Source of the DNA: Acheta domesticus
Lineage: Eukaryota > Arthropoda > Insecta > Orthoptera > Gryllidae
Assembly (NCBI GenBank): GCA_031308135.1
Contig: JAHLJT010008756.1
Span: forward strand, 99,308,230-99,372,229
DNA: 64,000 bases
Reading direction: 5' to 3'
The notes beneath the pieces were generated by a model. The model was not told where the DNA came from, searched no databases, and saw nothing but the letters and a program-made list of their open reading frames with translations. Each line of letters begins with the position of its first letter. Positions within the stretch are counted from its first letter, which is position 1. Positions 11,401-25,100 of the stretch are shown here, in pieces. Made by a program: the position numbers and the translations under genes.

Positions 11401-14400
11401 TGCACTACACTACCACAAATGCCGGGAGACCCGCTGGTGGGAGATAACTGGTTGAGGGGAAAACCCCGCTAGTTGACGGTAGGACGGCGCCAGAACTCGC
11501 CATCCGGCGGGGAAAAGATCGCCACCTCCCGAGAAATACACTCACTACACTTACGGGACTAATGACCTAAGTAGTTGACGCGCCTGGAAACACGAATCAA
11601 GCCAGCAAAACTATGTGGAACGTTACAACCAAAATTATTCAGGAAATTACTTTAATGAGTGCACACGTGTGTTCAATATATTCAAAATTGACGAATTCCG
11701 CTGCTATTTCATTTTATACATCTTGCATTTCAAATGGAATACCAAGACTTGGAAAACAATTTCCTACAACTTTAATGATTGTGCTTTAAATAAATGTTCT
11801 TGTAAGTAGCCCTGTTATAATTGTTTTTCGAAAGTTTTATTACCGTACAATTGAAATATATTTGACATCATTTTCTGCATTAAACTGTTATTCAAATGTT
11901 ACTTGATTATAAGTTATTCCAGGACAGTCACAGGAGGCCGTGATAAGTCGGAGCTGAATGAAAGGTTTTCATTTTTCGGTTGTAATTTTGAGTAATATTT
12001 CTCTTTTTCGTAATTCCTGTGGTTTAAATTATCCTTTCAAATCATGTAATGTGTTTATTCGGGAAATAGTCACACTAAATATCACTCGAAGTGCTGTGAT
12101 ATTACTTATGATAATTTATTACTCGACATCTAGACGCTGGTTGTGTTTGTATAAAAATTAATGATTCTCGTTTGTTTTATTGATTTGATGTTAGCAATAA
12201 GAATTGTAAAAATATTCCGGTTAAGGTATGTAATAGTCTCCTATATTATTTCAGTAGTATACCTCTCCTTTGCGGCTCTCACAGGCAACCAATATTTATA
12301 CATGAGGTCTCTAAAGAAACCTAGAATTTCACAGAGATGTGACGAATTGCATTTTCACTCCAAATATTTAAAGGTTATTTTGAAAACAATGCATCTAAAT
12401 ATTCATTTCAAATGCAACCCGCATCACAGGACAGCATGTCAATATCTATCGTCTCCTGTATTATTTCAGTAGTATACCTTTGGGTTCCGGCTCTCACACG
12501 TAACCAATCTTTATAAATGAGGGCTCTAAAGAAAGAGAATTTCACGGAGACTTGACGAATTCCACTTTGACTTTAAAAATATGGATGATATTTTTAAAAA
12601 AACGCATCGAAATATTCATGTAAAATGCGGCCCGCATCACATGTCAATCTATATCGGCAAATAACTCATAAACAAAGCGTTTTAGGGCCTTAAAAAGTAA
12701 AATTTTGAGGCCAAAGGCCTCAAAGAAACCTTCTTCACACCATAATCTACAAGATGAGACATTCTCCGATCCATTCAATTAATTTCGGTTCCACGCTTTA
12801 ATATTATCAAGGCCACCTCTATATTTCAGCCCTTCCTGCTGGTAGCAATTTTTGGGGCGACACGCTTGGAAGGCTTAGATTCGACAATCTTTATTTATGC
12901 TTTCTGTTAACACCGTAGTTTGTGCAGTCTGACGAGGTTTATTTGCATAATCATTAATTCAAGATTTGCTCTCCAACAACTATAGAAGGGTTGAACCCTA
13001 TAGAAGTACTATTATAGTTGCTTGATAACCTATGAAGATGTTTTCTTATGCGTGTAGTGAAACTATTCAATTAACGTTTTTTCATGGTCTGTAAGTGCTG
13101 TGTACTTAATTGTGGAGGTATGTGGGTTTTCAGTGAAGAGTGAAGACTGTGTTTGTGTTTTATCTGTACCAATATTTTCGTTATCATTCGATGAAATTTT
13201 CAAGTCAACAGGTTCAGACACGTAGCTTTCTCAAAAGTAAAAAGCTAATATTTTTGTGACTATCACAACTAAAACCTAACTGACAAAGAATATTGAATAA
13301 TTACGACTTGAATATTGAATAATTCGTACTTCAAATGTCTTTAAGTAAGTTTTGGGAATTGTTCCTAGCAAATTTTCCATGATATTGAATAAATATTTTT
13401 TGAAATTGTCTTTTACACATTAAATGCATTGCTTTTTTATTTTTATTTGTAATTATGTTAGTACATTGCAAGTTACCTTTATGGCTCCGAATTGCTTTTC
13501 TTGAGGTACGTAAGGACGCAGAAAATAATTCAATACTTTTTAGTATACAAATAATTTTTCAATTTTCTCACCCCAGCAAGCTGGCATCCTGACTCTCCAA
13601 AACCCACTCGGGGATTCATAACAAATCAAGGAAAGTTAAATAATATTGCAATGAGTAGGTCTGTTCTTGCCTGATCCGGTATTTTCGCACTACTTTACTT
13701 GGCTTTCTCAAGAGTAAAAACCTTTTCTATTATTTGACTATCAAGGAAAGCGAAAAGCTAACTCTCAAGGAAGATTGAAACATTTCTTCAAATGTTGTTT
13801 TTAAAGAAGTATGAATTGTTCCAAGAACATCTCTCTATAATGTTGAATAAACTTTAATTGAAAATTTGTTTCAAACAGCAATTGCATTTTTTATTTTGTT
13901 TCATATTCTGTAAGTACATTAGTAGTTCCTCTCCTTTATGGAAAAAATAGACAAATGGATAGGGAAAGGGTTGGATTTAACATGCGAGAGTTTTCGCACA
14001 GGTACGCTAGTATAGTTAAATAACTCCTAAACGAAGCGTACTAGGGCCTTAAAAACTAAACTTTTGAGACCGAAGACCTCAAAGTAATGTTCTTCACATC
14101 ATAACACTGAGCAGCGCTTTATTCAAAAGTTGATCCAAACATCAATTTCATTGTTCTTTATTGTTATTTTAAATTCTAGAAGTACATTGGAAGTTACCTT
14201 TTTAATTTTTTTAAACTAATAAACGTTTCGTTAACAACTTCCTCTCTTAATATGGAAAAGAAAAGATAGGAAAGAGGATGAAAATTAGCATGCGAGAGTT
14301 CTCGCACGGGTACGCTAGTCAATATTTAATACAGTAATCCCTTGACATTCGTGAGAGGTTCCCAAAAAACATTGCGAATGTCAAATCTGCGAGTCCGCTT

Positions 14401-17400
14401 TTAATGAAAAATGGTGGGTTAAGTTCTTGGACATCGAAAAAATATTTAAAAAAGAAAGAAAAACATATCTTACAAACAATTGTACTACAACTGAGTAAGC
14501 GCAACTAAAACAGAATTCACAATTAACATCCTAAAGTAAAAAAAATTAAAAAATATTTGAAACTTATTTTCAAAGTTGAAAGTGGTTGGATAGGCATTTG
14601 GTTACTTTTTATTTCATTACTATCCTTGTTGTTCTAATCCAACTATGGTTCTAACAACCAAGTATGTTTCAATTTCTCTCTGAAATTTCGAAGTTATTTC
14701 CATGTTTGGATCACATTCGAATGCCTTTTCCACCAGAGATTGTTGAAGTTTCAGAACCCCATTAACAATTTTGACATTGAAGTTGCCCCAGAACGCAGTT
14801 TCTCTTCCGTTATTTCATCATTACCTTTGAGGAAGCTTTCTTCAGTGATGATTTCCCAAAGCTTCCCTCCAGTGAGGTCATTATAATGAGAGTTGTACAG
14901 ATCCTGAATAGCTTTTCTGATCATGTGGCCAAACCCTTACCTCAAATTTCAAGTAACTGAATTGATTTTACAACCGAGTGTATTATTAATGTGAATTGAC
15001 ATACCAACTTTGACATTTTTACAGAATGTGATCCTTTGAGCCTCGGCATCTGCCGAGTTCTTTTTCTAGATGACGCTGATAAAGGAAATGACATGTGCTC
15101 GCTCTCAAAAAAAATATAGTACGATCAAAAGACGCACTCGCGAATGTTAAAACCGGTACCATTTCTCTAACCGCAAATGTTCGGAACCCGCGGATAGCGA
15201 ATTCGCGGACGCCGGGGAATTATTATATTGAATCAACACGGCAAATCTTTTAAGAGAAAGTGATTATAATGTTTACAGCTATGTCTAAAAAGTCGATTTC
15301 TTTCCTCTTATATTCCTGGGAACGGGTTGATTCAAAGAAGCTGGTCATTGACACTGGTAAGTGGAAGGGAGGGATTTTGCAACATTACAAATCATTAATA
15401 GGGACAAGTTTCTCTTGACACGAAAATCACCTCTTAAAATATGTAGTACTTATAAAATACTTAAAAATTACTTTTAAACGTAACTAAATCAAATACTCAA
15501 GTTGTATGAAGGTAGACAGATAACTTATTCTGGAATAACCACCCGCCTCCTTAAATTCAATAAATACTACGCTACCAAACAAGGGATATACACTTATCAC
15601 GCTTGTTTCACCAACTGTATGGAAATATTACCGATCACTTTCACCGTTCTCACGAACTTGTCTGTGTAATACCACATCCTATCCTCGTATTATCCTATTT
15701 TCGTATTATTTCAGGTCGTTTTCTCGGGCGACCTCTTTGTTCGCGAAGTGATTCGGACATTTTCAATTAAGGAGTAATATAAATTCTAATTTTAACAAAT
15801 AATATTAACGAAAGAGTGTAAGAACTATATAAACGAAGAGAACATTAAATAAAATAGAACGATTAAGAAAGAGTTATTACAAATCCATAAGGTTTGTAAT
15901 AAATCTTTTATGCACGTTTTATTGTGAAACGTAAATGATCACCCAAATGGCAGTGTTATTCAGTTGTTAGCGCTTCGACATACAGACTATTTCAATATTT
16001 TTTATATTAAAATAATATTTAATATCGAATAAAACACCAAAATTTCTTTTGAGGACTGTGTACTGCATGTTTTTATCAATCTTTTCCTTGTATAATATTT
16101 CATCATTGATTATGACGATCTGATATCTTTTAATATTATTTCGTTGTATGGAAGGTATGACACGGTAGATCCATGATCATCCAAGACTCTAGCATTACGA
16201 ATAAAACTGAGGTAATTTTATTACCACTGCAGCGCTCAGGGGATATGAAGACGTTTTTGAATGCGTAGCAATTAGACGTGAGCAAGATAAGCTATGTAGC
16301 CACTCCCCTCAGAAAGTAAACCCCTCTTTATAACGGTTTCAAGAATTTCATTATATCGTCACTGAGTGATCCGGCTTTGTGGATTGGGGGGGGCCCCTTT
16401 GAGTGTCGAAATTAATTATGTCCATGTTAAATACGCTGTACAACAGGAAGTCACGCGCTGAGCCTTATCAAACTCTGCAACCCTGAAAAAACGTTTAGCT
16501 ACGAGTTTCACGATGTCAGATGTATTTTCGTTTTTTCAGCATGAAAGAGTCCGAAACGTGTAATTTCAACATCTTAGCCTATTGTTTGACAGTATTATCC
16601 TAAACACATGAACTTTTTTTTAATTCTGCGCAAACTCGCATAATCAATGACTTCCTCAAACATTCTTCCTTCATTAAAAACCTCTTTCCTGGAACAAACA
16701 GACGCCCAACGCCCGCCGTGTTTTCAAGAGCAGTTCGATCTCCCTGTTTGCTCACGCCGCAATTAAAGGATGCGTATAATAACCAGTCATGCAGCCTGCC
16801 AAGGGGAGCTAACGGAGGGCCGGCAGGTGCCGAGGAACCGTGGCAGGCTCGGTTCTCTGCTGGCAGAAAAGCGCCAAAAACCTGCAGCGCAGTGAAATTG
16901 ATGTGGTCTAATAATCTTTGTATTTAAACTGACTAAATTTTCTGCTTTGGTTTTAATAATGGGTTGTTTGCTGTACGTATGTACAAAATAAAAATAAAAG
17001 ATGGAAATTGAATATGAAATAGGAAAAAGATGCGGTATATATTGAATAAAATATATCGAGATTTCGATACACGGGATTTTATTTGAGGGAGCAACACAAA
17101 ATGAAACTAGTAGTGCTATAAAATGGCACAGAATTTCCCGTACTAGTCAGTTTCGTATTCTTTTGATTGGGAGCTAGCTTATCGATTTTGCCCCCTTCCC
17201 CTTCTTAGCTGCCATTTACTGACACCTAAAGCTCTTTCTGGGCCTCCATTAGTGCCACCCGCTCTCTTGAAAGTAAAGAGGTTCCTCGCATTGAGCAAAT
17301 TTTGCAATGTTCTCAGAGTTTCAGAGTAATCCTAAAATTAAAAGATAATTTCAAAATCGCAGGGCCTGGAGTCGGGTCGGATTGATTGGGAATATTCATT

Positions 17401-19138
17401 TTGAAAGAAATCCTACGAATGGTGTAGTGTTGTTCACAGACGGTCAGGTAATACATACTGACAGACATTTTGAAAAACATACACACACACACAAATCCGA
17501 TATATCTTTTTCCTATTTTGGAATATATTAAAAAAATGTTCGATACCCATTAAAAAATAAATTCAACATTTCATTTGAAAACTACTTAACAATAAGGATA
17601 ATTCTTAACAGTAAACTAGATGTAAATAAGATAGGGAATAGTTTTGATTGAAATATTTACTGTTATACTAATCATTGAAATTGATGTGTCACTTTTTAGG
17701 CTTGCACACTGGCATCACCAGTATTTCATACGAGAATACGCGAGTGCTGTCAGATTTCTCGCACTCAAGGAGGGTGGATTTTACCGTACAGAATAAAGAG
17801 TGGCATTGCACTGCGACTGTTCAAAGTGTGATTTCATTAGATGAATTTGATCCCGCGTCGCACAACCTCGTCAATTGAATGAAATAGTGGGCAAGAAATT
17901 AAGTAATAGAAAATAGTATTGCATGGAACGTTTACATCGCGATGATCATACCACGTTTTTCTGCTTTTCCCCAGCTCCAATCAACATTTATCAATCCCCA
18001 GCTCCAATCCAAAGCAACGTGCCATGTGAACCTGTGAATATGGTTTTGTAATATTTTATTTCATGAAGAGCGCTACAAGGTTGATTGGCACTCCCAAACA
18101 ACAGCAATAATTTGGATTATCTCTTATGATATTCGACATATTTTGGTAAATTAGTAAAGATGTGTACTGTGCATAGATAAAGTGAACGGATGGGCATTTG
18201 GTGAATGAGTTACCGAAGATTCACTTAAACAACACACGAAAATAATTCCAAAATTGTTCTATAGTCTAATTTAGTCATTTCGTATTCGCTGATTCTGATT
18301 ACAGTGCTTAAATTTCTCCATTTTCCTCAAATTGTTCACATTTCTGAAATTCCTCTGCGTGGAGAAAGTGGAACGTTTTGAAAGTTGCATTGCAATTTAA
18401 ATACATTTCTTGACGACTTCCCTGAGATTTCAAATTTAGAGAATATTTAGACATTATATTCCTACTCATTGAAAATTAGTATCATAGTTACAGTAAATGC
18501 CTAAATTTTTTTCTCCGCGTATGGGCACCGGAAATGATCTTCTTTTGTCCCGAAACGTATTGCAGATTGTACGCAGAAGGATTTGGAATTTGAAAATATT
18601 GGAGTTTGCGCACCGAATTCAGATTCAGAGAATCCTAAGATCCATCCTAGTGTGATCTAGACTAAAATACCAACTCTTTTATGTTTGGTTACAAACTTAC
18701 AACTTTCCCTGATTTACATCCTGAACTTATTTTTGAAGGGCAGCAAGAGAAGGGCTCGCACCTTGCATGCAGAAGATGGCAGCGGCGTCGAGCGCGTGCC
18801 GGAGCCAGACGGCGGCGAGGGCGGCCGGGGCGAGGGCGGCGGGCGCGGGGGTGGGGGGCGCGGGGGTGGGGGGCAGGGCGAAAGCGAGGACGACGGCGGC
18901 CGCGGCGCAGCACGCGCCGGCGCCCAGCCACAGGGCGTCGTCCAGCGGCGCCGTCAGCGTCGCCCAGGGCCCCACGCGCGCCGGCCGCGCCGCCACCAGC
19001 ACCTCGTATCTGCGCGCCAAACAAGAGATTAGTCATATAAACGGTGCTTCATTTCTACAAATGAACGAGCGCACTGCATGTTAATTAAAATTTTATTATA
19101 AAGAGTTATGTATTAATATCATAATGCAATAATTCTTC

Positions 19139-19184
<46 letters not shown>

Positions 19185-22100
19185 TGTGTTAGTTACATCA
19201 TTTATAACTGTAAAACGCCTGTGCCAATTTTAATTATCTCTGTTCAGTTTGATTCATCTCCGCCCCGAATAATATAATAAAATATCGAAAAAGTGGCCCT
19301 ACACGGCGCTGAAGAATAAACTAGTGGTGCTACAGAATGGCACAGACTTTCCCGTATTAGTTTTCTATTTCCATAGGTCTGAGCTGACTATTCGGATTTG
19401 CCACATACTCTTGCCAGTTGCCATCTATCGCTGCCCAAAGTACATTTTTTTGACATTTTCTTAATTTTTCGGTTTCCTAATGGTAGAACGGAAAAATTAA
19501 TCTTAGATGATTAAAGAACAAAAAAACCTCGTCGTAAATGGCAATTTTCTTCGAAAAATTTGGAGCCGTTTTTAAGAAAATGGCGTTTAAGTGCTATTAA
19601 AAATGCGAAATTTGAAGCTCTTTTTCGCAGAAAAATTTTGAGTTTAGAAAAAACGTAATTTGAAGTCATTTGAAGCACATACACTCAAAATATAATATTT
19701 CAGTTACTCTCACTTCTCATTTAGTACTCACTCTTATCATTTGCAAATTGTTGTTCTTTTTTCTCCACAATCTAGCTTGTGCTAGCCGTGTCCACCGTGT
19801 TCCTATTCCACACTGTGTTTCGCTGCACCATCGTCTCTTCGGTCTTCCCACACTCCTTCTTCCCATTCGTGGATCCCATGTGGTGGTTGCATGGGCTCAT
19901 CTAGCTGTCTCAGCAACGCGTCCTCCCCAATTCCATTTCAATTTCTTCGCCATTGATTGAGCATAAGCTATTCCGCTCATTTTTCTTATTATTTCGTTTC
20001 TTATCTTTTGTTGGATTTGTAAATGTAGGATTTTTCTTTCCATTCTTTTTTGACAGATCTTCCAATCTTCTTTCTTTGTTTCTCCGTCAGTGCCCAGGTT
20101 TGAGCACTATATAGCATTACTGGTAGAATACAACTATCCAATATTGTTTGCTTCGTCTCAATGTTTTGAGTTTTGTCTAGAAGTATAAAGCATAATGCCC
20201 AAACGTTACTCCATGCTAACATTAGATTCGATTTATTATTAATTCTGCAATTGAGAATGGTAACTTGATGGCAGAATATCTTAACTTTACATGCATTAGG
20301 TTTACATTGACTAACAATCAATTACAAAAGAGGAGTTAATTAAAAAACAATAATGAATAATTAATAAAACATGATTTCACCGTTCAAGCCTTACTCAATT
20401 TCACTTCACTGCACTGCACAACACTTAGTTGTTTTTTACGTATCTTTTTCACAAACATTTAACAGTGTTTTATATATTTCGTCCGCATTCTTTTTCCTCT
20501 ACTTCATAACACAACACAGCACTGCATAAATAGTAATAACATTTAATAATAATAATATCACGGCAACCGCTACTATTAATAACAATTAAACAATTAACTT
20601 AATAGAACATACTACTAATTCAATAAAAGAAAAGTATCAGTAATGCAGTGATGAAAAAACACAAAAATAGCTAGAAAACTGATTTAATTTTAAGTTTGCT
20701 CAAGCTTTGAGGAAAGGGTTGAAAGATGGTCGCTGGCAAACTGTTCCAGTCTCTAATAGTTCGATTTGTGAATAAACATTTCCCAACGACCGTTTTCTGT
20801 ATTCTTGTCTTAATTTTGTGCACGTGATCCGCTCTATCTCAGTATATAGGTTTTTCCTAAACGACGATGAATTTCATTCCAAGCAGTAGAGCCTGTGTAT
20901 TCTTTGTACATACAACTTCTTTGTACAATCGCAACTTAATCCGCCTTTTTTGAGTGTCTTCCATACTCTCTTATTTCGTTTTAGTTTCATTCATTTAGTC
21001 GGGGATGAGTCGTACTAATTTGACAGAGTATTGCACCGTAAGTGCGTGATGAACTGAGGGTAGAGTGTAGGAGAATTTCCCTCAAACTCCTAGAGTGCTT
21101 GTCTTCATTAATCTGTAAACTGGTGCTTGAGAATAAACGTTACAAACTTCTAGGGTCTGTAGGCGGGGGCTGAAGATAAACACATTTTGCCATTGAACAT
21201 GCGACGAGAAATCTCAAATTATGAAGTTAAAGATGTCTTTTTAGCCTCCCATTGGTAAATAGCTTACCTTGTACTGTTTGGAAAGTATTACGAAATATAT
21301 TTTTATCAATACGTGTACCTGTAAACATCAGTGCAAGATGAGCTGCCTTCGAACCACATACGTGTACCAACTTCGGGTTATGATGTTTCAATTTACAAAT
21401 GTGTATCTTCATTACAAGTGATTTCCCACATCAACCAAACTACATGCCCTAGAAGTTTGGGACGTTAATGTATTGCATTTGACCGAAATATAAACATGTA
21501 AGTTTCCGAAACGTCTCCACAATACAGCCTGGTAGGACCGCCCAGTGAAATCGTAACTTTCCCTGTCGCTACCGGATTTGAAAGCAACACTCCTATTATG
21601 CCAGGCCAAGTTCCTCCTCAATAAACCTTGAGTATCGGACACAGAGACTACAACGCATCTTTTGACTGGGCTCCCCTTATGCTAAGGGTCCTAGACAAAC
21701 TCTCGCTAGAAAGTCGAGATCAGACTCAGGGTGTGGTCCATTTGAGATCACTTTCACTCTCGAGAACGTTTCCCGAGACTCGACAGTCACTGCAGTCTCG
21801 AGACCAGGAACATTTCGTGTCCACTCACAGCTGTATGGCTTGATCACAGTTTGTTTATTTTTATCTTTTCATTCCTAATGGATTCGCATCAGACTATGGC
21901 TTTTATAATTGCGTATAAAATTGCATAAAAACGCAAAGTGAAAAAACGGAGTGTTGAGGGGTGGATCGACGAAATGAATTCGGAACTTGTTCAACACTCG
22001 TAAATGAGTTGCGATTGAAAGATTCACAACAGTTATTCGAATCCAAACAAATTTTATTCGGATGTCTGAAGTGCAATGTCTATCACGGTTTTTAAATTTT

Positions 22101-25100
22101 GTTGCAAGTTGCAAGTCAAAAATTATCATTTTTATCGCAATTCCTACACAATTTATTTGTTACATTCCACAAAAATTCGTATTCCTCATGAAGATGGATT
22201 AATTTCATCATTTCTTCGTCAGTCCTCTCTTTATAATTGTACATAATCCTATCGCTCGTTTTTAAATCATTAATTTAAATATAAATAAAAACACAGAATT
22301 TCGAATTAAAAATGAAAAATACACCCAAGAATGAAATCAAGTCTCCGAGAGGTCACAAAAATATTCCAACACTGAAGGAAGACTGGAGACTGAGTCACGA
22401 GAACCGGCTTGAACATGTCCACTTGTGACAGTTACAGTCTGGGAGACAAGCGCAGGCTTGTCTTCGAGACTGCTCTCAGGCTCTTTTCCGTTCGTGAGTC
22501 AAGTCTCAGTTTAGTCTCGAAGATTCTCTCAAACAGATACTTTTCATTAGTGCTAATGACGAGGGAGTCGGCAGAAATCTGGCCACCTGGCCGGGAGATT
22601 TCCTCATGAGACGGATGTCTCAATCGAGAAGTGTATGTGATCGTGTGGGTGGCCTACTATCCTCCCCCCATACACATACTCGTGTACTTTAGCAAGGGGA
22701 ATTACATTCCCCCGGAGAGATCGCAGTGAAGAGACGAGTTGGGGCCTCCGTGTTCCCTGGGTGAAGCAACCCCCAGTTGGGCTTTGGGCTTCATCGTGTC
22801 AACGCGTGACACTCATGGGTATTGAGGAGGGACTAGTCCCGGACACAGAGCGGCGTAAACAGCTACGGCACCAACCCGGAAAGTCGGTAGTCTCGAACCG
22901 CCGAGGCGTCCTCACCGAGGTAGACGTGCGTATCTACCACTTTCGCTGGTCCTAGTTCGACCGGAGAAATTCTCTGGGGTGGGCGTCTTGATCTCTTTGT
23001 CCTTTATCCTTATCCCCCGACGACGTATAAGAACACCGACGGGCAGGTAACCGCATCCGGCTGGTACCCAGTATGCCGTCACGGCAACCTCCCCAATTCA
23101 ATGCCTGAGTAGGGCTGCCCTGCCAGCTCAGAGCTAATAGCTATCCAGGATAGTACCGAAGTCAGTATCACCTGTATGGTAACTCACCACTCACGTGCGC
23201 CGGGACGCCGAGTCCCTTCTCTTTGCCCAGAGTATCGGGCCACTCCCACGACGAAGACAAGTGCCCACCTCGGGGCCACCGGGACCGAAGCCCGGACAGC
23301 TCGGGGCCCCCAACCCGTCTTCTCACTGCCTACGTAAGGCAGACCTGGGTGAGGCCGTGACCTAGCGGATTGTCATTTAACCGCCGGACTTCTATTTGTG
23401 GAATCCAGAGCACTCCGAGTGGGGGTCTCCTTCACCCAATCCTGCCTTGACGTGCGTATCGCGACATGCGCGTTCCGGCGAAGGAGGGTACCCCGTTCCA
23501 ACGGCGCACCTGTGTGTGGGGGTTGGGGGCGTGCGCACTCACCGCGCGAAGAGCAGCGGTGCGGAGAAGGAGACGCCGCGCGCGCGCGCCGCCGTCGCCG
23601 CCACGAAGCTCAGCCCCGCGTGCGCACGCCCGCCGCGCACGCGCGCCACCACCGCGTCGAACGCCTCCGCCGGCGCCAGCCAGTGGCGCGACCTGCGCAC
23701 GCAACAACCCTTCATTCCTTTATTGTTCCTCTTTCCGGGCGCTAAGGTCATTAGTCCCGTAAGTTTATTGCATTGTTATCGCGGGAGTGGGCGGTGTTCT
23801 TCCCCCGCGGGATGGCAAGATCCGGCGCCAACCTACACGTCGGCTTGCGGAGGGTTTCCCCATTCATATATCTCCCACCACAGGGGGAACTTCTAACCAA
23901 TACCCTCAAAGCTCCTGACATGTGTGGTAAAGTAGTGCATGTAAATGCAACTAAATGTAGTAAGTAAGGTATGACAAAGAAAGAGGAAGGAGAGATCGCG
24001 CGCGGTCCGTGGCGCGTTTGTGGGGGCACTGCACCGGCATTCACCTGCTATTGATCGCAGAAACCACAGAAAACGACCGATCAGAACCGCCAGCCGCTAG
24101 AATTCTTCCCCAGACAGCGGTTGAATTTGACCTATGATATATAGTGTCAAAAATCATGCTACCGTTCCCACTCAATATGCCATTCCCATCTTCTTTACGC
24201 AAGATGTCTCAAAACAAATGTTACAAACTTCTAGGCTCCTAGAAGGGGAAGATGACAATGTTTTGTTAATAGACGTGTGATGAGAATCTGACATAGCAAA
24301 GTAACCCATGGCTCAGTTTTAAATTCAATCCCTTGCTGATAGGCAACTCGTCCTGCATAACGGTTTCGCAGGTAAACAAATTCTCAGGAGGCGAATTGCT
24401 GAAGATGACACTGTCAAGAGTTTTGTTTTTAATGCTTGGCTTTGACTACCCATAATTTCTCAATTTGACAGTCATGATGTTTAAAGAATGTGTGATAACA
24501 TAGATGCACGATCAGTCGCAGTCAAAGCTGAACAATAAGGTCAAACTCACATTTTCATTGCTATTGAGTGAATCGTCACCGGAATTATCGTTTACTTGTC
24601 AAACACCATTGCAGGATGAGTTGCCTCCCAATAAGATATGCGAAATTAAAATTGGATCAACTTTTCATCTAGCAGCGTACCACATTAACAGAGAGAACAT
24701 GAAAAAATATAAACACATAGATAATTGAATACTGAATAAAGTAAGTTACGGCTTTGCAATAATAGCAATTCCAGAGGAAAGATATGTGCTTTAATGAAAT
24801 ATTTAAAACTTCCAACAATTTATAAAATCAATTAATAATATGCTCAAGTAAATGTATCAATACAGCTTGAATACACGATGCAAGAAATAATTAATTAATT
24901 TTCTAACAGTTCTCTGTTTAATTGCGATCTCAACTTTTAAAATTGTGATTGTAAACCCTCCATAAACCTGCATCTTGTCAAATTCTATTACTTGAATTGA
25001 ATATAACGTTAAACTAGTGGTGCTAGTTTAATATTTGGCGTAGTGGCGCTAGTTTAATGGCAGCGACTTTCCCGTATTAGTATTCCATTTTCTTTTGGTC

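Larger units (their letters stand above)
19010..23542 (-). other. IR intron 6 (about 4.5 kb)
   Basis: Phase 2 intron with a (TA)n run, a fragment of the modular repeat, an RTE-like relic and a GC-rich block ending next to exon 6. From 20340 to 22590 I see no gene; 21640-21800 and 22380-22600 share recurring GAGTCTCGAGA-type motifs that suggest another degraded repeat. Confidence 0.6.
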
